A DNA stretch of 64,000 nucleotides from Melieria omissa (GCA_963971225.1 OZ020269.1:27879783-27943782), one strand, 5' to 3'; counted from the first letter of the stretch, positions 48,750 through 61,313 are shown. Notes: a model not told the origin generated them from the letters alone. Made by a program: numbers and translations.

Positions 48750-49201
48750 GTAGGTCCAAGACTGAGGAAAATGTTTTTTTATTTTAACTGTTTTGAATGG
48801 TGGCGCAGATTTGTTTCGGCTTGTGGTTCATTTTCATCGAGGGAGTTTAGGATTTCAACAAAATTTTTCTAAAGACTCTAAATCTGCTGACTTCTTCAAG
48901 AATTTTTCGGTCACCCGCTGCTTTCACTCTTTTACGGATTGCAGTCAGACGATATTCCTGTGATGCTGTGTGTGGTCTATTCATTTCTATATCCTTCGTT
49001 TTGCCAGCTTTCAAATTCATTCATCATTGATGGGCTTTTCGAATAGTTGACATAATTATTAGACGATTTGATTAACTTTTCAAAAGTCTTGGAATACAGT
49101 TGCCAAGTAAGATTAGTATTCCATTAGTATTTATCACAGACAATGATGAAGATGATGTTCCAATCTTATCTGACATACTTAAGGTATATACTTAGGTGTC
49201 A
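48750..49201. other. Intron after the host exon; nothing else seen
   Basis: AT-rich sequence following the donor site; no further exon with matching phase was identified in the window. Confidence 0.5.
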
Positions 49202-50483
49202 TATAGGGTTTTCCAACAAGAGGTGTTATTTTGGTATTCAAAGAAACATGCCATTTTTTTAGATAAATGATCGGATATTTATTTCATAATAAAGAGGAAG
49301 GTATGCCGTTAATAATGAAAAACAGGATCAGCCAAATGGCCACCACGACCACGCTTTCATGAAATTTTCCATAACCAAATCGCAAAGTGACTGCCCTATG
49401 TCCTCGATAGCCTCACGAATTCTATCTTTGAGGTCTTGAATCGACGCTGGGCTGTTGGCGTACACCTTATCTTTCACGTGGCCCCAAAGAAAGAAGTCGC
49501 AAGGTGTTAAATCACAAGATCTCGGTGGCCAATTGTGATCACCTCTTCCAGAGATCCGGACCGTGGGAAACTTTTCCCGTAAAAGAGCAATGGTTTCGTT
49601 TCTTGTATGGCACGTAGCGCCGTCTTGTTGAAAGTAAACGTTGTCCAGATCAATACAATCAAACTCCGATCATAAAAAATCATTAATCATCCATTCATCG
49701 TAACTGTTGATCCAACCTCATTTTCGAAAAAGTAAGGTCCAATGACACCGCCGGCCCATAAACCGCACCAAACAGTCACACGTTGAGGATGGAGAGGCTT
49801 CTCAACAATAACTCTTGGGTTTTCCGAGCCCCAGATGCGACAATTTTGCTTGTTGACGCAGCCACCGAGGTGGAAATGGGCTTCATCAGTCAAGATGATT
49901 TTTCGATGGAATTCGATCATTCGATCATTTTCATGCATTTCAAGGACCCAATCAGCAAAGACACGACGTTGTTGATGATCGGTCGGCTTGAGTTCTTGTG
50001 TTAACTGAACTTTATAAGCCTTAAGACCCAAGTCTTTATGCAAAATACGGTGTAATGACGTTTTTGGAATGCCCAATTCCAAAGAACGACGAGGTATCGA
50101 CAAACCTGGGTTTTCTTCAACACTTTGGGCTACAGCAGCAATATTCTCAGTTGTTCTTGAGCGACGTGCACGGGTTTTATTCTTCACATCACTAACTTGT
50201 CCCAACAGCTCGAATTTTTCCACCAATTTATGTATTGCGGTCTGAGCAGGTGCTTCACAACGACCCAAAAATGCTTTAGTTTTGCGAACTGTGACTGCAA
50301 GATTTTCACCATTTTTGTAGTGAATTTTAATAATTTCAATGCGTTGTTGAAGCATGTATCGTTCAATTTTTAGTAATGGCGTAGTTTCTACTTGTCAAAT
50401 GTCAAAGAATAAAAGCTTCAAAAGTGACAGCTACCGAAATACCGGGTGATTCAAAATAACACCTCTTGTTGGAAAACCCTATA
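49202..50483 (-). mobile_element. Nearly intact mariner-superfamily element, DD41D type
   Basis: Perfect 30-bp inverted repeats, starting TAGGGTTTTCCAACAAGAGG, lie at 49204-49233 and 50452-50481, each bordered by TA. Length is 1278 bp, full size for the group. The perfect repeats and nearly open transposase indicate a young insertion. It sits about 450 bp downstream of the host exon, inside the presumed intron. Confidence 0.92.
49328..50355 (-). pseudogene. DD41D (rosa-like) transposase with one small deletion and one stop
   Basis: Starts at 50355 with MLQQRIEIIKIHYKNGENLA and ends at 49328 (about 342 codons). Parts in order: an N-terminal helix-turn-helix, a second DNA-binding motif (RRSLELGIPKTSLHRILHKD), the first catalytic Asp in IILTDEAHFHL, the second in FQQDGATCHT and the third in RSCDLTPCDFFLWG. 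There are 41 residues between the second and third Asp, which defines the DD41D group described from tephritid flies. A short deletion near 49687 shifts the frame and a TGA follows soon after, so this copy is inactive although otherwise complete. Confidence 0.9.
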
Positions 50484-50501
50484 CAACAGCGTCGATCGTT
50501 G

Positions 50502-50511
50502 AATAAATATA

Positions 50512-50574
<63 letters not shown>

Positions 50575-50588
50575 AAAAATAAATAAAT
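50502..50588. repeat. (AAAT)n microsatellite
   Basis: About 20 AAAT units, starting about 20 bp beyond the mariner right end, with one interruption near 50574. Confidence 0.95.
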
Positions 50589-51135
50589 TTTTGCCGCTTT
50601 ATAAAACTAAAACTCTGCTAACTCAATCACGGAGTTTTGTGGCTAAACAATTCGTTATGGTTTGTCCTTTGAGTCTGTACAATTCGTTTTTGTTAGACTC
50701 AAAGGTCTATGGACGATTTTGCAAATTTGCAGTTACATAAAGCAACGAATATCGTTGAAAATGTAACAACCACAAAGAAAGAATTGCGTGTCTCTTGCGA
50801 GTACTTTGCAGATATCCTCTCGTACACCTGCCTTGGCGGAGCATTTCGGATCAAAGATCTTTAAGAATAAATTTCTTAGTTTCATCGATAGTCGCCAGAA
50901 TTCAAGTAGTGTTCACTATCACTGGATAAAATATGATAAGTTTTTAGTAAAGTCTGATGCAATGTAAAGGTAATTCACTCTAAAGTCCTTGCGTGCTGCC
51001 ACCTAAATAGTTTGCTGTGTCCCTGAAATCATCTGGAATTGTTTGTCTAGCAAGAAAGAAAATTGCAGATGATTCCAGGTGCACAGTAAACCATTTAGGT
51101 GGAATCATCTAGATTCTAGAATTTTATGTACTCAC
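50589..51135. other. No gene seen
   Basis: AT-rich noncoding sequence. The phrase TGATTCCAGGTGCACAGTAAACC (about 51068-51090) partly mirrors earlier sequence near 51005-51040, a weak inverted relation. Confidence 0.4.
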
Positions 51136-51501
51136 ATACCGCACACCCACTACAAAAGTGACACAACTCAAAAGTTTAATTTTTTTCAGGAAACGCAAAA
51201 AACTGTTTTAGAGCTGAATGAACATTTTTTTTAAATAACTTATAGACCGTTTAGTAGAAAATTCCTACAGATTAACTTATGTCACTTTTGCTGAATTTAA
51301 TAATTATAAATGACAGTTAAAAAGTTGAAAGACACATTTTTTTTAAATTCGAAATTAAATTTTTTATTTGAAATTATATACTAAAATTGTCACAACTCTA
51401 CTTAAAATTAACTTCAACAAAAATTTATTTCGTGAAAAGTGTCGCAATTTAAATTAGGAATCTTTTAGGTTGTGTCACTTTTGAAGTGGGTGTGCAATAT
51501 T
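51136..51501. mobile_element. MITE copy 1 (GCACACCCACT family)
   Basis: Ends are inverted: GCACACCCACTACAAAAGTG at 51141 and its near complement ending at about 51496, with AT-rich border TA sequences. The interior has TCAGGAAACGCAAAAAACTG and GACCGTTTAGTAGAAAATTC, both found in inverse orientation in copy 2 at 60.7-61.3 kb. No coding capacity. At about 360 bp it is shorter than copy 2, so one of them has an indel. Confidence 0.8.
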
Positions 51502-51594
51502 AAATCAGAACTTTCTGCAATATCACCGAGACTATGTTTATCACGAAACTGCGCACATCTGTGCACCAAGGTTGGACAGTAATTATTCTATAGG

Positions 51595-52356
51595 AAACGA
51601 TTTTAAAATCCAGGTACGGTAGTGTCTTCCAGGCTGAGGCCACAACAATCTGTGCAGCCTCCGATTGGCTAACAGGATATCGGCTACTGGTATCCTGATA
51701 TTATCGGACAGCCAATCAGCTCTTAGAGCTCTGGATGAGGTCAAAATAACATCAAAGACTGTTATCAGCTGCAGCTAATCTCTCAACGAGACTGCCAAGC
51801 AGCTTCATATTCGCCTATTTTCCAGGTCATAGGGATATTCCACAGAACTGTAAAGCGGACGAGCTCGCGAGACAGTGTACTACTGAGCAGTTAGGCCAAG
51901 AATTGACCCTCTTTTAACATGCGAGCTCTGTACACGATACGAATTTAATATGGGTTGAAGGCAACACAAGCCTCCTCTCTGAATCTTCGACGTTCTAAAG
52001 CACTCCTCTCATTAAACAGAGCCCAGATCAGAATCGTGATCGGTGTCCTTACGGGTCACTGCCTAATCGGCACCCACGCAAAAAGGATGGGGCCGTTTTC
52101 AAACGACTTCAGTCGCAGCTGTTATGTTCACTTACTATGTTACTGTCGTGCTTTATCCAGAAGAAGGCTGACCTACTTAGGCAACTTCTTCTTCGGAAGT
52201 CTAGAAGATCTAGCTTATAAGACCATACGCCGTCTACTAAGCTTCGTTAGTAGCTCCAACTTTTTTAAAGAGTGAGCGAAATGATGCTCAATCTCATGCG
52301 GTATCACAAAAGGCCGCCTGGCCTAAGTGTGCTCCTCCTGGAGCAGCCACAGTTAC
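51595..52356 (+). pseudogene. 3' end of a LOA/jockey-type non-LTR retrotransposon
   Basis: Frames on + show a degraded RNase H domain: GSVFQAEATTICAASDWL near 51620 and VPGHRDIPQNCKADELARQ near 51825. The downstream C-terminal part has IRIVIGVLTGHCLIGTHAKR, near 52030. Several stops and frameshifts separate the parts. The end has the typical CTGGAGCAGCCACAG and a CTACCTAC tail. The reverse transcriptase is missing, so the copy is 5'-truncated. Elements of this kind encode an endonuclease and reverse transcriptase for their own copying. Confidence 0.75.
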
Positions 52357-53130
52357 CTACCTACTAGGGATTGCAATCCTGGGATCGCGAATCCTGGAAT
52401 CCCGGGATCCCGGACAATTTCAGTCCCGAAAAATCACGGGATTGACAAAATCTGATCCCGAGATCGAAACAAAAAAAAGCTCACTTTTTGCTTTTGTCAC
52501 GTTGATTTCGAAAAATGCAACCCTTCTTATTTACCACAAAAAATGAATTTCCATTGCCTGTGACGTTTGAATAAGTGTGAATGCAACAATAGCTCTGTTT
52601 GTGTATAACTACTTTTTACAAATTTGTACAAACTAGCTCTGTTTTGGTACTTTTCCAGTACAAAACTTGCCAGTAACCAAAATCAGAAGTGCAAACAAGC
52701 TGACTCCCCCAAAAATTAATCCATCCAAAAAAGTAAACAACCAGAATTTTCTAAAAACATGCAAGTTTAACTCTTCTTTACACTAATTTGACTTGTCACA
52801 TTCACAATAGACATGGAAAATGGTGTAAATAAGAGGATTAAGAAAGAAACAGCTAATATAAAACCATGCCTTTTGAGCAGGTTAACCAGGTGATTAGGCA
52901 ATTAAATGCGTTTTTAAGTTATTTGTCCTAAATATTTTGCTCTCAGTTTTAGATTAAGTACACAGAATTGTATTTAATACATAGTTATAATTTATTTGAT
53001 TGAAAAAAAGTCTGAACTAGTTCCTTAAAGTAATATATTCAATCCCGAAAAAAATCCCGGGATCCCAGGATGGTGATTTTCAGACCCAGGATTGTAAAAC
53101 TGGTCCGGGATTGCAATCCCTACTACCTAC
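52357..53130. mobile_element. Non-autonomous hAT-like element, 758 bp
   Basis: Terminal inverted repeats TAGGGATTGCAATCC lie at 52365 and end at 53122, and the 8-bp repeat CTACCTAC is present on both sides (52357-52364 and 53123-53130). An 8-bp duplication with TAGGG-type ends is the hAT signature. Subterminal GGGATCCCGG palindromes occur at both ends (about 52398-52413 and 53058-53070). No transposase frame. It inserted into the tail of the retrotransposon fragment. Confidence 0.85.
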
Positions 53131-54436
53131 CAACCTACGGTCCCTACAACGAACTTCTATAAAACGTAGCTTTTTCTACAAACTGGTATGACGAATTTAT
53201 TTCAAGAACAAATTTTATTTTATTTTTTTTAAACCACATGCAGCCCCACTGCATGAATCCAAAAGTATATACAAACGTGTACATATATATGTATATGTAT
53301 GTATCACTATCTGAGCAATTGCCACATTTCGTTCGTATTTCACTGACATTTACATAGGGCAAAGTAAATCGCCATGATGACCAGTGTTGTTGCTTTAATT
53401 ATGATTTGTGGCCAAGTAAGGCAGCTACTTAAAAGCCATTAACCAATGTGTCAGAAGTGTTAACTCAATTTGCATTAAGGCGCTTCAAGCGCAATAAAAA
53501 CGGCTCAATCGCGCACTTGACAACACAATGTACGCCGTGCGACGACTGTCAGCTGCAGCAGACACACAAACACAGCACACACACAACACTTATGTTAAAT
53601 ATGGTATGTGCGCCAATTCATCGCTCGCACAGTACAATGAACGCATGCGTGCCGGCCAATACAGCAGCAGCAACAACAACAACAACAACCACAAAGAACA
53701 CACATAAAAACGCGTATTGAATTTTTATTAAGTATGAAGTGTACTTTATTTGGCAGGCAAAGTTGCGCCCGAGGATGTATTCGTGTACACGCTTGTATGG
53801 TCAGCTGAAAAATATGTATAAAACTATACAACGAAAACAACAATAAAAACAACAATGAGAACAACAACAACAATTCGTACATAGCAACAAAATAAAATAA
53901 AATAAAATGAAATAAGCCAAGTGCAGCAATCAAAAACGTTTATCTGTACATAGTAGCTGACAGTTGGCATGTAGGCGGGCGCCAACAACAACAACTAAAA
54001 CAACCACAAGCCCCATGTTCTGTATTACGTAATTTGCATATGAGGTTAGTGGCTTATTTGGTCGTTCTCAGCTTACATGAGTTGCAATTATTTGGCATTA
54101 ACTCGATTTCAAAAAATACACAAAACAAAACTTGATTGCATAATGCGACGACGGCACAGCGTTGCTGTTTTTACAGGCACTCTGAGTATATAGACAGGTG
54201 TCAAATATATTATGTAAAGTTCGTATGCATTGTATTAATTTAATGGGATAACACATGAGACTATAAACCTCTGGTTTCTTTGGTATTTTCTACCGCAATT
54301 CAATGAAATTATTTGTTGACTGAGTCTTTCAGATGATTTAGAAGACAGAGGATACGTCCTAAAAAAATAAGTTGTAATGAATAGAAATCCATCATTTTTA
54401 CAAGAAATTGAGAGCATAGTTTGAATGTTCTCCCAT
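53131..54436. other. No gene seen
   Basis: AT-rich DNA with CAA runs (53660-53690), TATATG repeats (53283-53302) and incidental frames through CA-rich sequence. Confidence 0.45.
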
Positions 54437-54510
54437 TTATTTCAAATAATCATCGTTTTGTTCCATAACTTCATGCCATTTCGAAGTTAACTCCATGATG
54501 CGGCGCACAG
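54437..54510 (-). pseudogene. Mariner transposase C-terminal scrap
   Basis: The minus strand reads MELTSKWHEVMEQNDDYLK and stop, resembling the L..RW.K....NG.YF end of mariner transposases. Nothing else of the element is recognisable nearby. Low-information match. Confidence 0.45.
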
Positions 54511-55814
54511 TGCTGCGAGTTCACATAGCGGAGTAACAAAAAAAGGAAGGAGTGGTTGTACATTAATGAAATTTGGTGTACTATTAGTGCATGAATAAAG
54601 AACTAACTGTTCAAAATTTCAATAAAATCGGACCAAAATTTTGACCACCTCCCATACACCCGGATTTGAAAAAACTTCATATCAACAATGAAAATTATCT
54701 TAGTTCACAAAGGCTACATTCATAAAATTTGTATTTTAATATAAATTTATTTATAAATCTTTATATAGATTAAATAGGCTTTTTTCAAAAGTGATTGAAA
54801 AAAATATCAATAAATTGCTCCAACGCTGCTCAAAAATTGCTTTTAGAGGGTTAAAATCCATGACTGACCCGCACTAATTTTTCCTTCTGAACATTTCTTT
54901 CAAACATACTTACAACCTATATCCAACATTTAATGAGACTTCCATACAAAATCAGCGTTTTTATAAAGTTGGCTCCCAAGCTCTCAGGTTGCCCCCAGAC
55001 GTATCAAATGTAAGATTGACCCCCATTTATTTTCTCTTCCAAATGTTTTTTCTATACACACCTAACCGCTATATCCAACTCTTAAGGGGGCTGCCATACA
55101 AAACTAGTAATTTTCAATGGAATTGGCTCCACACTTGAAAATGTAGTAAAGTCAGCGAGAAAACATCGTATCTCAGAAACTACTACTACTAAACAAAAAT
55201 TATCAACACTCCTATGTGCAAAAAATATAAAATTAATTAAAGTTAAAAAATTCACCACCAGAGGGCGCCTCACATACAAACGAAATTGTGAGGTTGTCAA
55301 CTTTTGGGTTCGTACAAAGAAAAAAATCAAAGTGTATTTTCGAAAATCCATTTCAACACATTTTTCCATCAACAACAAAGCATTAGTTGACCGATTTCTA
55401 TTGACATTCAAGTCATTGTTGGAAATATCGTAGTGGTGCATCTTTGACATAAAATTTCCCGATTTCTGCGTATGAACACTATTCATATTGTCAGCCATTG
55501 CGTTTTCGCCTTTGTCGAAGAAAAACTATAAAATATGAAATGTTTTCTCTGTAATGGTGTCCATCTTTGAAGCGCAATCAAACAACATTAAGCCAAGCGA
55601 TTACAAAGACTTTCACAATACTGTCTGAGAAGTTTCTTTAACACGAAATCTTATCTTTCTAGCGCAATATTTGACTAATAATGCAGTGATTTTCTAGTAA
55701 GGAAATTTTAAAGTTATACTGTATGTTTGAAGTTCTTCTTTGGCCACAAGAAAGAATCTCCACGTATCTGAAGTTCCTTCAACATGAATTCCGATTCCAG
55801 CGATGTCACATCAC
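54511..55814. other. No gene seen; possible old transposon interior
   Basis: Phrases such as ATGAAATTTGGTGTACTA (about 54567) and CCATACAAAA-type motifs recall the repeats at 5.1-5.9 and 63.4 kb. A 138-codon minus frame (55082-55498) has balanced composition but no homology I recognise and no splice support. Confidence 0.4.
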
Positions 55815-56405
55815 CTAAAATAAAAAAAATTAAAATAAAATAAAATAAAATAAAATAAAATAAAATAAAATAAAATAAAATAAAATAAAACAAAATATAA
55901 AATAAAATAAAATAAAATAAATAAAATAAAATAAAATAAAATAAAATAAAATAAAATAAAATAAAATAAAATAAAATAAAATAAAATAAAATCAAATCAA
56001 ATCAAATCAAATCAAATCAAATCAAATCAAATCAAATCAAATCAAATCAAATAAAATAAAATAAAATAAAATAAAATAAAATAAAATAAAATAAAATAAA
56101 ATAAAATAAAATAAAATAAAATAAAATAAAATAAAATAAAATAAAATAAAATAAAATAAAATAAAATAAAATAAAATAAAATAAAATAAAATAAAATAAA
56201 ATAAAATAAAATAAAATAAAATAAAATAAAATAAAATAAAAAATAAATAAAATAAAATAAAATAAAATAAAATAAAATAAAATAAAATAAAATAAAATAA
56301 AGTAAAATAAAATAAAATACACTAAAATAAAATAAAATAAAATAAAATAAAATAAAATAAAAAAAAATAAAATAAAATCAAAAATAAATAAATAAATAAA
56401 ATAAA
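55815..56405. repeat. Long (TAAAA)n microsatellite with internal ATCAA block
   Basis: About 590 bp of near-perfect AAAAT pentamers. A pure block of 12 ATCAA units occupies 55991-56050 in the same pentamer phase, flanked on both sides by the common unit. Minor interruptions occur near 55892, 55919, 56241 and 56302. Long minus-strand frames coding for Leu/Phe/Tyr repeats are artefacts of the pentamer. Confidence 0.97.
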
Positions 56406-59400
56406 AAGCCTTAGCCGAGCTGCCTTGCTTCTGACCTTCACACCTTTATTTCGCATTATGCTAATAACTCTGAGACCTAAAGTCAAAACTATATTTTTGA
56501 CCATAAATAGCTACCTATCTTCTTTAAACGTGTCAAACGTTTCCAAAAATTAATGAAAAATTCAAAACTTCCAAACATTTACAACTCATTCAATTCAATG
56601 CCTTCGACGAGACACTGAAAATTATGCACACAAATCAAACTGTAATTTTGTGCACCGTAATCTTGACAAATGCATTGCTAATATTTGTAACATTTATAAG
56701 GAAACCGAAGGTTTACCATTTCCACACAAACACACACACATACACACAGAGTCAATGCATTAAATGTGCCGCACAAAACAATGCGACAACAACAACCATA
56801 ACAACGGTGACAACAAACCCTGACCACACTCACAGCGCACACCAAAGCTGGAAAACTGCCAAAAAAAAACGGCGCGCAAAAAACCGAAACCAAATAAAAC
56901 AAAAATTAAATGATAAATTACAAAAAAAAAAAGTTGCAGAAAAACCAAAAAGAAATTCGTAAACAAAATTCCAAAAGTGTCGACCTTGCATTCCATTGTG
57001 GGGACTTTGAATGTCATATCAAATGGAATATTTTGCACTGCCCAAAACCAAGAAACGCCAACCAAAAGCAACGCAACAACAACAACACACACGCAACCAG
57101 CCAGCCGCGCCAGCCATAAAATTATGAGCAAAATTGCAGCGAGCCAGGCGCGCCGAGTCTAACTGGCCACAGTGCGTGGCGGCCATGGGCCAACGCACGG
57201 CAACAACAACAACAAGACGACTTATCAAGCGGCCAACAACAATTGGCAAGTTATAAAACTTGTTCAGTGGCTCAACGCACGATTTGCGCATTGGAGCAGC
57301 AACTGTGTTCAATACGGTTGCAACAATAAAAGCAATAAAGCAGTAACAACGCAGCCAAACAGTAACAGTTGCATGCAAAGTAGCAACAACAAGAAGAAGA
57401 GCATCGCGATAAACCAACCTCTAGCAGCGGCTGCAACGGAATCTTCATTTAAAATCTTGCACGATAAGCAACACAACAACTGACATATAGCAGCAACCAG
57501 CGAACGCGCGAAACAACAACAAGAAAAACAAAACAAAAACGCAAAGAATTCGTGCTTAAGAGTTCAAGTTGGGCAGCTTCTTGGCAATGGCGCAGCGCCA
57601 GTTGAAGTGGCCGATCGGCAGTGCGCAGCCGTAATTCCAGCAGCAACACCTGCTGCAGCCGCCGCCGGCCGGTCGGCAGCATTACCGACTCCCGGCCTGC
57701 GCTGTGGCACATAAAGAGGTGAAGGTTGCCGACAGGCGCCACAACCGCGCAACAAGTGTGCTTGGCTGCTCGAGCAGTCGAGAGCGATGCAACTTGAACT
57801 TCTCTGCAGCGCACGCGGACAGAACATAAAAAAACAGCTAACAAGGAATAAGTGAGCGCCTTGAGCGGCTGACAAGTGGCGACCGTGCAGCGGTTGTTAA
57901 ATCACGCCAACAATTCAACGCAACACAATGTGCAGCAATTTTTCCGATTTCCTTCGCTTCAGTTGCGTCTGCTTCGGCTTCTATGTGAATGCTGCTGGCA
58001 TCTTGAATTGCTGCTGGTGCGCTACGCTCTGCTGGTGCGTCTTATCAACTGCGATCTGTTGCTTATCACAGTGCAAATTGCAACGGAGGTCTTGGGCTAA
58101 GCTTCACGAAATCATTTCGCGGAGTATGTGAATTGGTGAGTGCGAACAGAAGCGAGCTGCGGATTGGCAGTTTTTTGAAATGTACTTTTTTCGATTTGGT
58201 TTTTTGCTGATGTAAGTTTTTATCAATGAATTGAACGATGAAGAAAAGTAACTTTTTTTTGTAATAACGAAATTTTTTTACTGATAAACGTGTATCGAAA
58301 TTGAACTTCAATGTAATGAAGTTGGGGAAGCAGGGAAGCTTTTCTTTTTCTTCTTTTTTAACTTTGTGTTTCAATTTATATTAAAGGGTGTCCCAAGAAA
58401 AGTGCACGATTCAATTTTGTAGCATTTTTCTTTTTTTCTTTCTAAGCCTGTGGCAGCTCTGAATATCTATGATTGTTACTTTTATAAAAAAATAGAGCGC
58501 TGCACAAACAATTCATAATAAGAACAATCGATCTATTGGCTGAACGATTTTCAAAGCGAATCATTTTTAGTAATTCCGATATCAATTGGCCACCAAGATT
58601 TATGCAGTGCAATTTTTTCCTTTGAAACTATTTTATATCACTGATCTATGCGAATAAGCTACAAACAATTCCTCAAGGTCGAAATCCAATGCGTCTTCTG
58701 TCTTCGGCCATATCTTTGTCAAAATGTCATTGAAAACATACAAAGAAATTAATTGGAACATGTCTTCTTTACAATGCGATAAATATACAACAACTCGCTC
58801 ATTAAATACGTTTTTACGTTACGTTTTTAAATTAAATTAAGCACTTAAATTAGACACCTTATATATAGTTATGTATAAAAAATCTAATGAAAATGGTTTT
58901 TAAATAAAAAAAGGCCAGAAAACATTACAAAGCTAAGCTCCGCATTGAACCATGGCAGCGGTTGGTGCTCGTTTCTTTGGGATTTGTAGCCACAACTCTC
59001 TGATCTTTAATTGAGTTTACTATGAGTTGAGCAAAGACGATTGTCAGAAGAGTCCGCTGTATTATGACGAGATTCCATGTAAGATTAAAGATCAAAACTA
59101 ATTTCACTAAAGAGATGTGTTCTTCAAAACCAAACTGCGTTATTTTGGGCGTTTTGGAAGCATAGAAAAATAAGAAGAACATATCATCCGATGTAAAGTT
59201 TATTGATATTTTGACATTCTTAAATGAGACAAAGTAATCTTAAAACTTCTTCAAGTGGAGTTCAAAGAATCCAAAGCGACACGAAACTGAGTTCCAATAT
59301 ATCAATTGGATCTAAAAAACAATTGCCAAAGGCATATTTGAAAAATCCATTCAATAATTAGGAATTCTGGAACAATCTTTAACTCAAAATTTAGTTGGCT

Positions 59401-60688
59401 GTTGCAGTTTTGTAAGATTACCAAAGTTCTGCGATCGCTTACTTTAATATTGTCGACTGTACATAGAGAAGCAATTTTAACGCAAAACACACAGTGGGTG
59501 ACTGCCAAACGACACTTTGACAGTGAATTCTTCTTCTTCTCCTTCTTCTTCTTCTTCTTCTTCTTCTTCTTCTTCTGACTACATATTCCTTTTTAACTCA
59601 ACATGCAAATTATGCTCGCATGATAATTCGATGTTCTTGTTGTTGTTCATTCATTTTTCGTGCTTCGTTCAGTATGTTTATTAATTTGTATTTTCTGTGG
59701 TCTTTGTTGTCATTGTTGTCTTTATCTTCATTGTTGTTTTTTGTTGCCTTCTTTGATTTGTTTTATATATATATTGTTCGCTGCCACTTGTGATATTGAC
59801 ACTGTTCGTGCTTAGCATTTGCTTTCAATTGCAGCGTTTTGTCTCTTACAATTATGTTGTTGTTGTTGTTGTTGTTTTTGTTGTTGTACAACAATTACAA
59901 CTATTAACGTATTAAATAGCCACTAGCATGCAGCACAAGCGGTCGCTTTATGGCGCACATCCGCTCGCACATCCAGCGCCAGCGCCAGCTCAGCCAACGG
60001 GCTGCTGTCAGTTCCATTTCCAGTGACACTCGCTTTCGTTTTGTTGTACCGCGTTGTCAGTTGCCTCATCATGTATGTATGTATGAATTGTATGTATGTA
60101 AATATGCATACAAGTCTGTAGGTACGTTTGCCGAATTCCTTTCGGTTTTGATTTGTTGTGCATATTCGCTGTGTTAATGATCTTCAATTGTTGCATTGTG
60201 CTCGCTGCCAGTGCGGCGCATACAAACTACTGCGAACAGACGTCCTCTGCTACTTAATCAGCCACTAAATGTGTTGAGGTCTTTTGTGCGATTCATAATG
60301 AGGATAATTTGGCAATGGGCACAGACCTGCCAAATGCATTTGGAATAACAATCCTTCAAATTGCTTTACGACGATTTCTGTCGAAGGCATTAAAATACTT
60401 TTAAAGCGAACTGGAATGCCTTCAAATCGGAATTTTTTGCTCGAGTTTGTATTGTAAGATTTTGTAGCATTAGCAAGAAGGTCGACTATATATAAAAGGG
60501 AAACAATCTGTTAATAATTTAGAAATTAAGAAATTTTGCTCTTGAAGACAGAGTTATTTTTAAAACATCTGACGAGATATTAAGGAACTTAATGCACAAG
60601 TTTTTTGAATACGAAAAGCTTTGTTAAGTTATGAGAGTCACTCAAGTTATGAGATCAATACAAGCAGCATCTACATAGTGCATAGTTG
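56406..60688. other. No confident gene; noncoding with GC-richer islands
   Basis: Contains CAA-rich sequence (57050-57530), a GC-richer island at 57.5-58.1 kb and GTT runs (59853-59890). A 67-codon Cys-rich frame at 57928-58131 is followed by a consensus donor GTGAGT at 58136, so a 5' exon ending there is possible, but no acceptor partner or homology supports it. TTAAAGGGTGTCCCAAG at 58382 looks like a transposon end without a partner. Confidence 0.4.
59528..59577. repeat. (TTC)n microsatellite
   Basis: About 16 TTC units with one interruption. Confidence 0.95.
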
Positions 60689-61313
60689 CATATCGCACAC
60701 GCACTACAAAAGTGACACAACTCAAAATTTTTCATTTTCGGGTTTATGTGTGAATACTGTGCACAATGCATCAATCTACCAATAAGCAAAAGCTCAGTAT
60801 ATTTTGTTGTTGTTAACTAATACAGTTAGGTCTCTCTTCGTGTCAGAAGTTTGATGCTATTTGATCGCTGGAGCTCAATGCAAAAGAGTCCTAACTCAAA
60901 TTGTGTCACTTTTGACTAAATAAATTTTTTTTTATAATTTTTTTGTTTTTATTTTAAGCAAAATTCTGACAATTTTTTTATATATTTTTAATTATTAAAA
61001 TTAATTATGAATTTTAAAAATTTTTCTATCAACTTTTTAACTGTCATTTATAATTATTAAATTTAGAAAAAGTGGCATAACTTGAAATAATTCGGTAATT
61101 ATTGAATTAAAATATCATCAAAACAGTCACAACTCAAAATTTTAGATTTTTTTTTTTAACTTATCCTAAAGCATAATCTGTAAGGATTTTCTACTGAACG
61201 GTCTATTCGTTATTTAAAAAAAATGTTTATTTAGCTCAAAAACAGTTTTTTGCGTTTCCTGAAAAATCAAACATTTTGAGTTGTGTCACTTTTCGTTGTG
61301 CGTGTGCGATATG
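60689..61313. mobile_element. MITE copy 2 (same family as 51.1 kb, inverted)
   Basis: Inverted ends of about 40 bp: CATATCGCACACGCACTACA at 60689 and the near-identical complement ending at 61313, both continuing into AAAAGTGACACAACTCAAAA. The interior shares the GTTTCCTGA and ACGGTCTA phrases with copy 1 in opposite orientation. At 625 bp it is the longer copy. No transposase frame; the mobilising family is not identified (TA target likely). Confidence 0.85.

Noticed and set aside
54170..54202. Tiny exon between TTTTTACAG and GACAG|GTGTCA
   Set aside because: Donor is a poor match and the frame has no partner; such pairs occur by chance in AT-rich introns.
55714..56504. Long minus-strand frames of Leu/Phe/Tyr
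   Set aside because: Produced by the TAAAA pentamer, which is open in all frames on that strand.
57928..58131. Cys-rich 67-codon frame followed by a GTGAGT donor
   Set aside because: The stop precedes the donor, no homology is recognised, and Cys/Trp richness follows from GCTGCT/TGCTGG repeats.
58382..58415. Transposon end TTAAAGGGTGTCCCAAG
   Set aside because: No inverted partner or target duplication was found in the window.
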